Origin: Microbacterium sp. Marseille-Q6965
GTDB taxonomy: Bacteria; Actinomycetota; Actinomycetes; Actinomycetales; Microbacteriaceae
Direction of reading: 5' to 3'
Length of the DNA: 64,000 nt
NCBI RefSeq assembly: GCF_946151065.1
Contig: NZ_CAMGZA010000001.1
Span: 1,302,001-1,366,000, forward strand
Below the pieces are notes generated by a model, which worked only from the letters and a program-made list of their open reading frames with translations, searched no databases and was not told where the DNA came from. Both the position numbers and the translations under genes were made by a program. Shown piece by piece: positions 16,563-25,569 of this stretch (position 1 is the stretch's first letter; each line of letters opens with the position of its first letter).

Positions 16563-17408
16563 ATGCGCATCGCTCTCACGGGGTCGTCAGGCAAGCTCGG
16601 GACCGTCGTCGCGCGGCAGCTGCGCGCGCACGGGCACGATGTCATCGGCCTCGACCTTTCCGGCCGGCGAGGCAAGGGCTTCGTGCAGACGGACCTCACC
16701 GACTACGGCCAGGTCGTCGATGCCCTGCAGGCGGTCGGCGACCAGCACGACGGCGTCGACGCCCTCGTGCACCTCGCCGCCATCCCCGCTCCCGGCATTC
16801 GTCCCGACGTGGCCACGTTCCACAACAACATCGCGAGCACGTTCAACGCCTTCTGGGCCGCCACCCGCCTCGGCATCCGACGAATCGTCTACGCCTCGAG
16901 CGAGACGGTGCTCGGCCTGCCCTTCGACGCGCCGCCGCCGTACGTGCCGGTCGACGAGGACTATCCCGCCCGCCCGGAATCGGTGTACTCGCTCGTGAAG
17001 CACCTCGAGGAGCAGCTCGCGATCGAGCTGGCGCGATGGCACCCCGACCTGTCGATCACAGCACTGCGGTTCTCGAACGTCATGACGCCCGAGGACTATG
17101 CGGAGTTCCCCTCCTTCGACGCGGACGCCCGGCTACGCAAGTGGAATCTCTGGGGCTACATCGACGCCCGCGACGGCGCCCAGGCGATCGAGAAGGCCCT
17201 CGACGCCGCGCGCCCGGGGTTCGACCGCTTCATCATCGCGGCGGCCGACACCGTCATGACGCGCCCCAACACCGAGCTTCTCGACGAGGTCTTCCCGGAC
17301 GTGCCCCGCAAGCGGGAGTTCGGCGAGAACGAGACGCTCCTGTCGATCGAGAAGGCGCGTCGCGTGCTCGGCTATGAGCCGCGCCATTCCTGGCGCGACC
17401 ACGTCTGA
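16563..17408 (+). CDS. NAD-dependent epimerase/dehydratase family protein
   Basis: A 281-residue extended short-chain dehydrogenase. It has the Rossmann motif TGSSGKLG at residues 6-13, HLAAIPAPG near the cofactor, ASSETVLG carrying the catalytic Ser, and YSLVKHLEE with the Tyr/Lys pair. The shape resembles uronate dehydrogenases and UDP-sugar epimerases, but the C-terminal substrate region does not allow a choice. The gene is probably leaderless and monocistronic, upstream of purC with 67 bases between them. Confidence 0.85.
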   Translation: MRIALTGSSGKLGTVVARQLRAHGHDVIGLDLSGRRGKGFVQTDLTDYGQVVDALQAVGDQHDGVDALVHLAAIPAPGIRPDVATFHNNIASTFNAFWAATRLGIRRIVYASSETVLGLPFDAPPPYVPVDEDYPARPESVYSLVKHLEEQLAIELARWHPDLSITALRFSNVMTPEDYAEFPSFDADARLRKWNLWGYIDARDGAQAIEKALDAARPGFDRFIIAAADTVMTRPNTELLDEVFPDVPRKREFGENETLLSIEKARRVLGYEPRHSWRDHV

Positions 17409-17463
17409 CCGCCCCCTGTCCGCGTGGCGGTCCGCCGAGCATCACGGGCCCTTCCGCGACCGC

Positions 17464-17469
17464 GATAAT
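17464..17469 (+). promoter_or_regulatory. -10 hexamer GATAAT, leaderless promoter of purC
   Basis: GATAAT is followed by six bases and the purC ATG, placing the transcript start at the first codon. The -35 region (ATCACG at 17441) matches the consensus at only three positions. Confidence 0.5.
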
Positions 17470-17475
17470 GGTCCG

Positions 17476-18357
17476 ATGAGCGAGGCGCGCGAGATCCCCG
17501 GCTGGACGCACGTGTACTCCGGGAAGGTGCGCGATCTGTACCGACCCGCGGACGGAGCCGACGACCGCATGCTCGTGGTCGCCTCCGACCGGGTCAGCGC
17601 CTTCGACCACGTGCTGTCCCCCGGCATCCCCGGCAAGGGCGCGCTGCTGACCGAGCTGAGCCTGTGGTGGTTCGAGCAGCTGGCGGGGGCCGACGGCGGC
17701 GACCCGATCGCGAACCACCTGACCGGCCAGGCGGTCCCCGACGAGGTCGCCGGCCGCGCCATGATCGTCCGCTCCCTGGAGATGCTGCCGATCGAGTGCG
17801 TGGTGCGCGGCTACCTCACCGGATCGGGGTGGCTGGAGTACCGCGACAGCGGCACGGTGTGCGGCATTGCGCTGCCACCGGGGCTGCAGGACGGCGACCG
17901 CCTTCCCGAGCCGATCTACACGCCCGCGTACAAGGCCCCGCTCGGCGAGCACGACGAGAACATCTCGTTCGAGCGCAGTGTGGAGCTCGTCGGCCCCGAG
18001 CGCGCAGCGCAGCTGCGCGCCGCCTCGCTGTCGATCTACGCCCGCGCCGCCGCCTCCGCCGAATCGCGTGGGCTCATCCTCGCGGACACGAAGTTCGAGT
18101 TCGGTGTGGGCGACGACGGCGTGCTGCGGCTGGCCGACGAGGTGCTCACGAGTGACTCGTCGCGCTACTGGGATCTCGCTGCCTGGCGGAGCGGAACGAC
18201 GCCGAAGGAGCGGATGGCCAGCTTCGACAAGCAGATCGTGCGCGACTGGCTCAGCGCGAACTGGGACCGCCAGGGCACGCCGCCCGAGCTGCCCGCGGAG
18301 ATCATCGACCGCACCGTCGCCCGGTACCGCGAGCTCCTGGAGCGCATGACGGCCTGA
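17476..18357 (+). CDS. purC: Phosphoribosylaminoimidazole-succinocarboxamide synthase (PurC)
   Basis: A 293-residue SAICAR synthase, joining aspartate to CAIR in purine synthesis. Motifs are YSGKVRDLY (ATP-binding P-loop-like strand), VASDRVSAFD, IPGKGALLTELS, VVRGYLTGSGW, DTKFEFG and DEVLTSDSSR with the active-site aspartates. It is the long form seen in actinobacteria and eukaryotes (about 290-300 residues, against ~240 in E. coli). It appears to be transcribed alone from a leaderless promoter and converges with the 5-oxoprolinase genes. Confidence 0.97.
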   Translation: MSEAREIPGWTHVYSGKVRDLYRPADGADDRMLVVASDRVSAFDHVLSPGIPGKGALLTELSLWWFEQLAGADGGDPIANHLTGQAVPDEVAGRAMIVRSLEMLPIECVVRGYLTGSGWLEYRDSGTVCGIALPPGLQDGDRLPEPIYTPAYKAPLGEHDENISFERSVELVGPERAAQLRAASLSIYARAAASAESRGLILADTKFEFGVGDDGVLRLADEVLTSDSSRYWDLAAWRSGTTPKERMASFDKQIVRDWLSANWDRQGTPPELPAEIIDRTVARYRELLERMTA

Positions 18358-18379
18358 CCCGCCGGGGCAGGCAACGCCG

Positions 18380-19999
18380 TCAGGGAACGCGGCGAAAGCG
18401 GATGCGACCCCCCGGCGGCACCTGCGCCGCACGGTCGAGATCCCGTTCCGGGACCACCCCGGCGACCGGGTACCCGCCCGTGAGAGGGTGATCCGCGGTG
18501 AACAGCACCGGCTGACCGCTCGCCGGCACCTGCAGCGCCCCCGCCGGAGTGGCCTCGCTCGGCAGCTCGCCGGGGATCGCCCGCTCCAGCGGCGAGCCCG
18601 CGAGCCGCAGGCCCACCCGGTTGCTCTGCGGCGTCACCTCCCACGGCTGCGCGAACAGCGCCGCGCGGGCGGCCTCGGTGAACCAGTCGTCGCGGGGACC
18701 CGCCGCGAGCGCCACGACGATCTCCTCCCCGGAGGCCGGTGGCGGCGCCGGAGGCACGGCGTCCGCCAGCACGGCCGACGCGCTCGCACGACCGACGGGC
18801 AGCACCTCTCCGGGGCGCAGCGGGTCGGGCCCGAGCGCGGCGAGCACGTCGCGCGACGCCGATCCGAGCACCCCAGCGACGCCGAGCCCGCCGCGCACCG
18901 CGACGTACGCGTACACACCCGCCGTGGCCACCCCGAGCTCCAGCTCATCCCCGTCGGCAAGGGCGAAGGCCGCCTCGCACGGAGCGACGCGCGGCACGCC
19001 GGACCGGGAGCGGATGGCGAGCGGGACGAGGGCCCCGGTCACCGCCGCGACGAGCTCGCCCCGCGCCCGCAGCACGAGCCCTCCCACCGCCACCTCCACG
19101 CCGGCGGCCCCGACCGGGTTCCCCACGAGACGGTTGGCGCGGCGCAGCGCCGCGCGGTCCATCGCCCCCGACGCCGACACGCCCAGTGCGGCGTGGCCCG
19201 GCCGGCCGAGGTCCTGCACCAGCGACTGCGGCCCGGCCTCGACGATCTCCACGCCGGCCCCCGTGCGCGAGCCCGACGCCCCCACCGTCGCGGCGGGGAC
19301 GACCGCACCTCCCGCGGCGCCGGCGTCCGGTGCTGACGGCGAGGACACGCGGTCGTGCGTGACCCCGAGGCCCGGTGCCGCCAGGGTCTCCCGGCGGGCC
19401 TCGAACCGCACGCGCATGCCGGGCTGCAGCAGCGCAGGAGGATCGCGCCGCAGATCCCACATGCTCTCGAGCGCCCGGCCGAGCAGCTGCCAGCCGCCGG
19501 GACTGGATCGCGGGTAGACGCCCGTGAACTCCCCCGCCACCGCCACCGAGCCGGCCGGGATCGCGGTGCGCGGCACATCGCGCCGCGGCACGTGCAGGCG
19601 CGGGTCCAGGCCCGCCAGGTACGCGAACCCCGGCGCGAAGCCCGCGAATGCCACGGTGTAGGTGGCCGACACGTGCCGGGCGACGACCTCGTCGACCCCC
19701 AGCCCCGTCAGGCTCGCCACCTGGGCGAGATCCTCGCCGTCGTACACGACGGGAAGGGACACGAGCCGCCCCTCCGCGACCATGACGGCGGCCGCCTGCC
19801 TCGACCGGATGGCCGCCGTCACCTCGGGCGGGGTCGTCGCGAACGGCGAGAATCGCGCGTACACCGTGCGCGCGGCCGGGATCAGCTCGTGCACGCCCGG
19901 CACGGGATCGGCCTCCAGCGCGCGCAGCAGCGCGATGGCGCGGTCGAGGTCCTCGACCTCGACGAGCACCCCGTCGACGCCCGCCCGCAGAAACCGCAT
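18380..19999 (-). CDS. 5-oxoprolinase subunits B and C fused (PxpBC, KipI-KipA)
   Basis: A 539-residue fusion of two subunits of the ATP-dependent bacterial 5-oxoprolinase, which opens pyroglutamate to glutamate. Residues 1-~210 are the PxpB/KipI (allophanate-hydrolase subunit 1) domain with TVAFAGFAPGFAYLAGL and PRTAIPAGSVAVAG. From about residue 250 comes the PxpC/KipA (subunit 2) domain with GPQSLVQDLGRPG, GVSASGAMD and VAVRGGLGV. The two are joined by an Ala/Ser/Gly-rich linker of about 40 residues. In most bacteria they are separate genes. pxpA lies 11 bases upstream on the same strand, so the enzyme is complete. Confidence 0.93.
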   Translation of the reverse strand: MRFLRAGVDGVLVEVEDLDRAIALLRALEADPVPGVHELIPAARTVYARFSPFATTPPEVTAAIRSRQAAAVMVAEGRLVSLPVVYDGEDLAQVASLTGLGVDEVVARHVSATYTVAFAGFAPGFAYLAGLDPRLHVPRRDVPRTAIPAGSVAVAGEFTGVYPRSSPGGWQLLGRALESMWDLRRDPPALLQPGMRVRFEARRETLAAPGLGVTHDRVSSPSAPDAGAAGGAVVPAATVGASGSRTGAGVEIVEAGPQSLVQDLGRPGHAALGVSASGAMDRAALRRANRLVGNPVGAAGVEVAVGGLVLRARGELVAAVTGALVPLAIRSRSGVPRVAPCEAAFALADGDELELGVATAGVYAYVAVRGGLGVAGVLGSASRDVLAALGPDPLRPGEVLPVGRASASAVLADAVPPAPPPASGEEIVVALAAGPRDDWFTEAARAALFAQPWEVTPQSNRVGLRLAGSPLERAIPGELPSEATPAGALQVPASGQPVLFTADHPLTGGYPVAGVVPERDLDRAAQVPPGGRIRFRRVP

Positions 20000-20010
20000 C
20001 GCGCCGGCCG

Positions 20011-20769
20011 TCAGACGAAGGGGCGCATCGCGACGCCGGCGGACTGCAGCGCCTCGCGCACGGCGCCCGCCATGGCCACGGCGCCGGGCGAGTCGCCATG
20101 GACGCAGATCGACTCGGCCGTTACCGGCACGATCGTGCCATCGATCGCCTCGATCTCGCCCGCCTCGACCAGCCGCACCATCCGGTCCGCGACGCGCGCG
20201 GCGTCGTGGATCACCGCCCCCGGCTCACGGCGCGGAAGAAGCGACCCGTCGCGTGTATAGGCCCGATCGGCGAAGGCCTCCGGAACCACACGCAGGCCCG
20301 CCGTGCGCGCCCGCTCCGCGAACGGCGAGCCCGCGAGCGCCACGACCGGCAGGGACGGGTCAAACGCGCCGATCGCGTCGATCACGGCTCCCGCATGGGG
20401 GTGCCCCGCCGCGATGGTGTTGTAGAGCGCGCCGTGCGGCTTGACGTAACGCACCTCCGCCCCGACCGCGCGAGCGAGGCCCGCCAGGGCGCCGAGCTGA
20501 TACAGCACGTCGGCGTACAGCTCCCGCGGCGTCGCGTCGACGTATCGCCGGCCGAAACCCGCCAGGTCGCGGTACGCCGGGTGGGCCCCGATCGAGACCC
20601 CGCGCCGGTGGGCGCCCTCGACGGTGGCGAGGATGCCCCCCGGGTCGCCGGCGTGGAACCCGCAGGCGATGTTCGCGCTCGTGACGACGTCGAGCATCGC
20701 CGCGTCGTCGCCCAGCGACCACCGCCCGAACCCCTCGCCGAGGTCGGCGTTGAGATCGATCGCCGTCAC
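20011..20769 (-). CDS. pxpA: 5-oxoprolinase subunit A (PxpA, LamB/YcsF family)
   Basis: A 252-residue LamB/YcsF protein, the catalytic-core subunit of the PxpABC 5-oxoprolinase. Diagnostic residues are [11 protein letters not shown] at the N-terminus, [23 protein letters not shown], and [10 protein letters not shown]. The start is a GTG after GAGGGGGCGGGGCC. It lies directly upstream of the fused pxpBC gene and 25 bases downstream of a BCCT transporter gene on the same strand, suggesting a three-gene unit for import and hydrolysis. Confidence 0.95.
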   Translation of the reverse strand: MTAIDLNADLGEGFGRWSLGDDAAMLDVVTSANIACGFHAGDPGGILATVEGAHRRGVSIGAHPAYRDLAGFGRRYVDATPRELYADVLYQLGALAGLARAVGAEVRYVKPHGALYNTIAAGHPHAGAVIDAIGAFDPSLPVVALAGSPFAERARTAGLRVVPEAFADRAYTRDGSLLPRREPGAVIHDAARVADRMVRLVEAGEIEAIDGTIVPVTAESICVHGDSPGAVAMAGAVREALQSAGVAMRPFV

Positions 20770-20794
20770 GGCCCCGCCCCCTCGCGACGGCGCA

Positions 20795-22918
20795 TCAGTC
20801 GGTCCGCCGGTCCGGATCGACGCTCTCCTCGCCGTCGGCATCCGGGCCGGCGTGCCCCGTCCCGTCGTGGTGGCGTCGGCGGCGCGGGCGGTCCTCGCCC
20901 ACCGTGAGCGACGCGTCACCCGATGCGGTGTGGCGCGGGTCGCCCGGCCCGGGCTTCTGCACCCGCCCGGGCTCGAGCGTGCGCGCCACGTCCGTCGCCG
21001 TCACCGCGTGCCGCCGCTCCTCGTGCTCCGGGATCACGTCCACCTGCTCGGTGGCGGTGTCCCACCACTCGGTCAGCGCCGGGTCGTCCGTATCGATGTT
21101 CGCCCCCGCACCCTCCTCCGCGGGCACCTCGGTGGCCCCGAACACGAAGTCGTCACCGTGCTCCTCGAGCCCGCGCCGCACGCCCTGCGCGATGGCCGCG
21201 CGCGCGAACCGCCGCCGCAGCATGTACGGGTCGTTGCGCACCTCGCTCGCCCAGGCGACGATGACCGCCAGCACGATCACGGCGAAGGGCAGCGCCGTGA
21301 CGACCATGATCGCCTGCAGCCCGTCGAGCGCATTCGTGCCGCCCGCCAGCAGCAGCACCAGCGCGCTGACGGCCAGCAGCAGGCCCCACACCACCGTCAC
21401 CCACGTGCTGGGCTCCGGCTTGCCGCGCTGCGTCATGGAGCCCATCACGATCGACGCGGAGTCGGCCGAGGTGACGAAGAACAGCACGATCGAGATCATC
21501 GCGAGCACGTTCAGCACCGGAGCGATCGGGATCTGCACACCCCCGATCACGAAATCCGACTGCAGCGCCGAGAACAGCGCGTACAGCACCGCCTGCGAGC
21601 CACCGTCCTCGTACGCGGTGAGCAGGTCGCCGCCCGTCTGCTCGTCGTAGTACATCGACGAGCCGCCGAGGATGCCGAACCAGGCGACGCACACGGCCGA
21701 CGGCACGAGGATCACCACCGTGACGAACTCGCGCAGCGTGCGCCCCCGCGAGATCTTCGCGATGAACATGCCGACGAACGGCGTCCACGAGATCCACCAC
21801 GCCCAGTAGTAGTTCGTCCACGTGTCCATGAACGCCGCTGCCTCCTCGCCCTGCGCGGCGTTGCGCGAGAGCATCGTGAACAGCTCCGCGAAGAACGCCG
21901 GCACGCTGGCGGGGATGATGTTCAGCAGGAACACGACGGGTCCCGCGACGAAGACGATGAACGCCACCACCCCGGCGAGCGCCATGTTGATGTTCGACAG
22001 CAGGCGGATGCCCTTCTTCAGGCCGGAGACGGCCGAGACGACGAACCCGGCGGTGAGGATCGTCACGATGATGATCAGACCCGCGTTGCCCACGTCGCCG
22101 ATGCCCGAGACCACCTCGACGCCCTCGGCCACCTGCAGCGCGCCGATCCCGAGCGTCACCGCCGTGCCGAAGAGCGTGACGAGGATCGCGAAGATGTCGA
22201 TGACCGATCCGATCCATCCCTCGGTCTTCTCGCGGAAGATCGGGTACAGGATGGCGGAGATGAGCGGCGGCCGGCCGCGCCGGTAGGCGGCGTAGGCGAT
22301 CGCCCCACCCACCAGCGCGTAGAAGCCCCACGCCATCGGTCCCCAGTGCAGCGTCGCCTGCGCGAGCGAGGCCATCATCGCCTCACGCGTGCCCGGCTGC
22401 ACACCCCACGTCGAGCCGTCCTCGTTGACGCCGCCCAGGCCAGGCGGCACGTTGTGGAAGTAGTCGAGCGGCTCCGACGGCCCCCAGAACAGCAGGCCGA
22501 TGCCCATGCCGGCCGAGAACAGCATCGCCACCCACGCGACGGTCGAGAACTCGGGCTCCTCGTCGTCGGCGCCCAGGCGCACGCCGCCCGTGCGGCCGTA
22601 GCCGAGCACGAACATGAACACGAGCGTGAGGATCGCCAGCAGCGAGAACAGCCAGCCGAACCCGTCGGTGACCCAGGCGAGCGCGGCCTGACCCACGCCG
22701 AGGATGTTCTCCGGCGCGATGATGCCCCACACCACCACGGCCGAGACCGCCACACCAGCGACGCCCAGCACCACCCAGTTGGTCGAGAACTGGCGAGGGG
22801 TGTCCTCGACCCCGATCCCCGGGATCAGCGCGGGGTGGGTGAACTCCTTCAGCACGCGCCTCACGGGCTCGGTCCGGGTGCTCCCCGTGCGCGGCTTCGT
22901 CCTGCTCGATTCGCTCAT
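20795..22918 (-). CDS. BCCT family transporter
   Basis: A 707-residue secondary transporter of the betaine/carnitine/choline family with about 12 helices. The family segment [17 protein letters not shown] is at about 137-153, followed by [13 protein letters not shown] in TM5 and the TM8 region around [20 protein letters not shown] with the conserved Trp residues. The C-terminal ~140 residues are hydrophilic and charged, as in osmoregulated BetP-like carriers. Known substrates are quaternary ammonium compounds or ectoine. Its position directly ahead of pxpA and pxpBC raises the possibility of a pyroglutamate-related substrate (inference). The start follows a GGAGTCGC ribosome site. Confidence 0.93.
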   Translation of the reverse strand: MSESSRTKPRTGSTRTEPVRRVLKEFTHPALIPGIGVEDTPRQFSTNWVVLGVAGVAVSAVVVWGIIAPENILGVGQAALAWVTDGFGWLFSLLAILTLVFMFVLGYGRTGGVRLGADDEEPEFSTVAWVAMLFSAGMGIGLLFWGPSEPLDYFHNVPPGLGGVNEDGSTWGVQPGTREAMMASLAQATLHWGPMAWGFYALVGGAIAYAAYRRGRPPLISAILYPIFREKTEGWIGSVIDIFAILVTLFGTAVTLGIGALQVAEGVEVVSGIGDVGNAGLIIIVTILTAGFVVSAVSGLKKGIRLLSNINMALAGVVAFIVFVAGPVVFLLNIIPASVPAFFAELFTMLSRNAAQGEEAAAFMDTWTNYYWAWWISWTPFVGMFIAKISRGRTLREFVTVVILVPSAVCVAWFGILGGSSMYYDEQTGGDLLTAYEDGGSQAVLYALFSALQSDFVIGGVQIPIAPVLNVLAMISIVLFFVTSADSASIVMGSMTQRGKPEPSTWVTVVWGLLLAVSALVLLLAGGTNALDGLQAIMVVTALPFAVIVLAVIVAWASEVRNDPYMLRRRFARAAIAQGVRRGLEEHGDDFVFGATEVPAEEGAGANIDTDDPALTEWWDTATEQVDVIPEHEERRHAVTATDVARTLEPGRVQKPGPGDPRHTASGDASLTVGEDRPRRRRHHDGTGHAGPDADGEESVDPDRRTD

Positions 22919-23065
22919 GCGACTCCGTCCGGTGATTCCTCGAAGGAAAACGCTAGCGACCCGCCCCGCCGACCGCGAGGCGGCCGGCCGTTCCGCCGGG
23001 ACGGCGCTGTGCCACTACGGTGTGTCGAGGCGGAACCCGCCGCCCCCTCGACCCGAAGGACCCGT

Positions 23066-24418
23066 ATGGCCATCTGGAAGCTGCACGGCGACGGACGCAC
23101 GGTGAAACCCGGCGCCGTCGTCGCCCCCGAGGAGCGCCTGAGCTGGGGCGCCACGATCGCGATGGGCCTCCAGCACGTCGTCGCGATGTTCGGCGCCACG
23201 TTCCTCGTGCCGACCCTGACCGGCTTCCCCGTCTCGACGACCCTGCTGTTCAGCGGTCTCGGCACGCTGCTGTTCCTCATCGTCACGCGCAACCGCCTGC
23301 CCAGCTACCTCGGCTCGTCGTTCGCGTTCATCGCGCCCCTGCAGGCCGCCATCGCGACGAACGGCATGGGCTCCGCCCTCGCCGGCATCGTCTCGGTGGG
23401 TGTGCTGCTGGCCCTCATCGGCTTCGTGGTCAACGTCGTCGGGGTCGGCTGGATCGATAAGGCCATGCCGCCGGTCCTGGCGGGCACGATCGTCGCGCTC
23501 ATCGGCTTCAACCTGGCACCCGCCGCGTGGGGCAGTGTGCAGGGCGGCCCGGACGGCGCCATCGTCACCCTCGCGGCGATCATCCTCTTCGCGGTGCTGT
23601 TCAAGGGCTTCCTGGGCCGCATCTCGATCTTCCTCGGGGTGCTCGTCGGCTACCTCTACGAGGTCGCCACCGGCCACTTCACGACGCCCAACGACGCGGG
23701 CGTGACGCCCGCCGACGTGATCGGCGAGGCCGCCTGGTTCGGACCGCCGCAGTTCGCCTTCCCCGACTTCGCCTCGCCCGGCACATGGGCGCTGCTGCCG
23801 ATGTTCCTGCCCGTCGTCCTCGTGCTCGTCGCCGAGAACGTGGGGCACGTGCGCGGCGTCGCGACCATGACCTCTCCGCGGGCCAACCGCGAGACCGGCC
23901 GCGCGCTCATCGGAGACGGCGCGGCCACGGCCCTGGCGGGCGTGTTCGGCGGCTCCGGCACCACGACCTACGGCGAGAACATCGGCGTCATGGCCGCCAC
24001 GCGCGTGTACTCGACGGCGGTGTACTGGATCGCGGGACTCACGGCGATCCTGCTCGCGTTCTCGCCGAAGATCGGCGCCGTGTTCAACTCGATCCCCCCG
24101 GGGGTGCTCGGCGGCGCGACCACCGCACTGTACGGCCTCATCGGCATCATCGGTGTGAAGATCTGGGTCGACAACGGCTCGGACTTCTCGCGCCCGGTGA
24201 ACCAGTACACGGCGGGCGTGGCGCTCGTCGTCGCGATCGCGCAGTACACGATGCAGTGGGGCGACTTCCGCCTCGAGGGCATCGCGCTGGGCACGATCGC
24301 CGCGTTCGCGATCTACCATCTCGGCAACCTCATCGCCCGCGCGACGAAGAACGGCGCGGACGACGGCGGCCCGATCCCCGCGGTGGGTCAGCTGGGCGGC
24401 GACCCCCAGCAGGACTGA
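23066..24418 (+). CDS. NCS2 uracil/xanthine permease (UraA-like)
   Basis: A 450-residue nucleobase:cation symporter-2 with about 14 membrane segments. Family features are GLQHVVAMFGATFLVP, SYLGSSFAFIAPL (TM3), AENVGHVRG (with the Glu of TM8) and GVFGGSGTTTYGENIG (TM10), where the second Glu lies. These match the uracil permease branch. A GAAGGA ribosome site precedes the ATG by five bases. It would recover exogenous nucleobases, in keeping with apt and the pur genes nearby. It is divergent from the BCCT gene. Confidence 0.92.
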   Translation: MAIWKLHGDGRTVKPGAVVAPEERLSWGATIAMGLQHVVAMFGATFLVPTLTGFPVSTTLLFSGLGTLLFLIVTRNRLPSYLGSSFAFIAPLQAAIATNGMGSALAGIVSVGVLLALIGFVVNVVGVGWIDKAMPPVLAGTIVALIGFNLAPAAWGSVQGGPDGAIVTLAAIILFAVLFKGFLGRISIFLGVLVGYLYEVATGHFTTPNDAGVTPADVIGEAAWFGPPQFAFPDFASPGTWALLPMFLPVVLVLVAENVGHVRGVATMTSPRANRETGRALIGDGAATALAGVFGGSGTTTYGENIGVMAATRVYSTAVYWIAGLTAILLAFSPKIGAVFNSIPPGVLGGATTALYGLIGIIGVKIWVDNGSDFSRPVNQYTAGVALVVAIAQYTMQWGDFRLEGIALGTIAAFAIYHLGNLIARATKNGADDGGPIPAVGQLGGDPQQD

Positions 24419-24430
24419 CGGCGGTGACGC

Positions 24431-24460
24431 CGGGTCGGGGGCCGATCGGTCCCCGACCCG
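24431..24460. terminator. Hairpin terminator between uraA-like and lacI genes
   Basis: A perfect 10-bp stem (CGGGTCGGGG / CCCCGACCCG) with a 10-base loop lies 12 bases after the permease stop, in the gap between convergent genes. There is no T-run, which is common for actinobacterial terminators. Confidence 0.6.
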
Positions 24461-24551
24461 ACGGTCTCGGCGAGGCGGATCCCGGGCCTGCGGTCGCGGC
24501 GCCGGCGTGGCGGACGCCGCCCCTCCGCCACCCGCTCGCGGGCGCCCGCGA

Positions 24552-25562
24552 TCAGGCGCTGTCGCGCTGGACGAGCTCCGTCGGGAGGATCGTCACGCGC
24601 GGCGGGGTCTGACCTGCCAGGCGCGCGAGCAGCACGTCGACCATCGTCCACCCCTGCAGGCGGGAGGGCTGGCGCACCGTGGTGAGTGCGGGCACGATGC
24701 TCGTCGCGAGCGGAGAATCGTCGAAGCCGACGATCGCCACGTCGTCGGGAAGCACACGGCCGGCATCGCGCAGCGCCGACACGACTCCGCGTGCCATGAG
24801 GTCGCTCGCCACGAAGAGCGCATCGAACCGCTCCCCTCGCTCGAGCAGGCCGCGGGCGGCCGCCGCCCCGCCGTCGAGGGTGAAGGCGCCGTCGACGACG
24901 GGGCCCGGCTCGAGCCCCGCGGCGGCGAGCGCCGCCCGGTAGCCCTCCAGGCGGTCGATCGCCGCCGGCATGTCGAGCGGGCCGGTCACCGTGCCGATCC
25001 GGCGGCGACCGGAGCGGATCAGGTGCTCCACCGCGATGCGCGCGCCCGCGACGTTGTCCACATCCACCCAGTGATAGGCGTCGCGGTCCCGGATCGGCCG
25101 GCCGCCGAAGACCACCGGCACGGCTTCCGCGATGCGCTCGATGTACGTGTCGCTCGTGTGGTGCGACACGACGATCGCCCCGTCGACGTTGCCGCCACGC
25201 AGGTAGCTCGTCGTCTTGTCGCCCGGGTCGTCCGAGGCGATGAAGAGGTTCAGCACGTGATCGGACTGCGACATCCGCTCGCTGATGCCCGTCACGACGG
25301 CCGCGAAGAAGGGATCGCCGAAGAAGCGCGTCGTGTCCTCCGGCACGACGAGCGCGATGGCGTGGGTCTGGCGCGACGCGAGCGAGCGGGCGGCCCGGTT
25401 GGGCACGTAGTTGAGCTCGGAGATGGCACGGCGCACGGCCTCGAGGGCGTCGGGGCTCACGCGGGAGCCCCCGTTGACGACCCTCGAGACCGTGGAGCGG
25501 GACACGCCGGCGCGCGCCGCGACCTGCTCGATCGTCACGGCGTCGCCATCCGGCCGCTGCAT
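24552..25562 (-). CDS. cebR: LacI family regulator, CebR-like
   Basis: A 336-residue LacI/GalR repressor. The N-terminal helix-turn-helix is VTIEQVAARAGVSRSTVSRV with hinge NYVPNRAARSLASRQ, followed by a sugar-binding domain (DGAIVVSHHTSD, AIVGFDDSPLATSIVPALTTVRQP). It is the last gene of the cello-oligosaccharide operon, seven bases after the beta-glucosidase gene. The operon promoter carries TGGGAGCGCTCCCA, the box known for Streptomyces CebR and Thermobifida CelR, so I infer a cellobiose-responsive autorepressor. The regulator's specificity itself is not shown by its sequence. Confidence 0.88.
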   Translation of the reverse strand: MQRPDGDAVTIEQVAARAGVSRSTVSRVVNGGSRVSPDALEAVRRAISELNYVPNRAARSLASRQTHAIALVVPEDTTRFFGDPFFAAVVTGISERMSQSDHVLNLFIASDDPGDKTTSYLRGGNVDGAIVVSHHTSDTYIERIAEAVPVVFGGRPIRDRDAYHWVDVDNVAGARIAVEHLIRSGRRRIGTVTGPLDMPAAIDRLEGYRAALAAAGLEPGPVVDGAFTLDGGAAAARGLLERGERFDALFVASDLMARGVVSALRDAGRVLPDDVAIVGFDDSPLATSIVPALTTVRQPSRLQGWTMVDVLLARLAGQTPPRVTILPTELVQRDSA

Positions 25563-25569
25563 CACGCTC

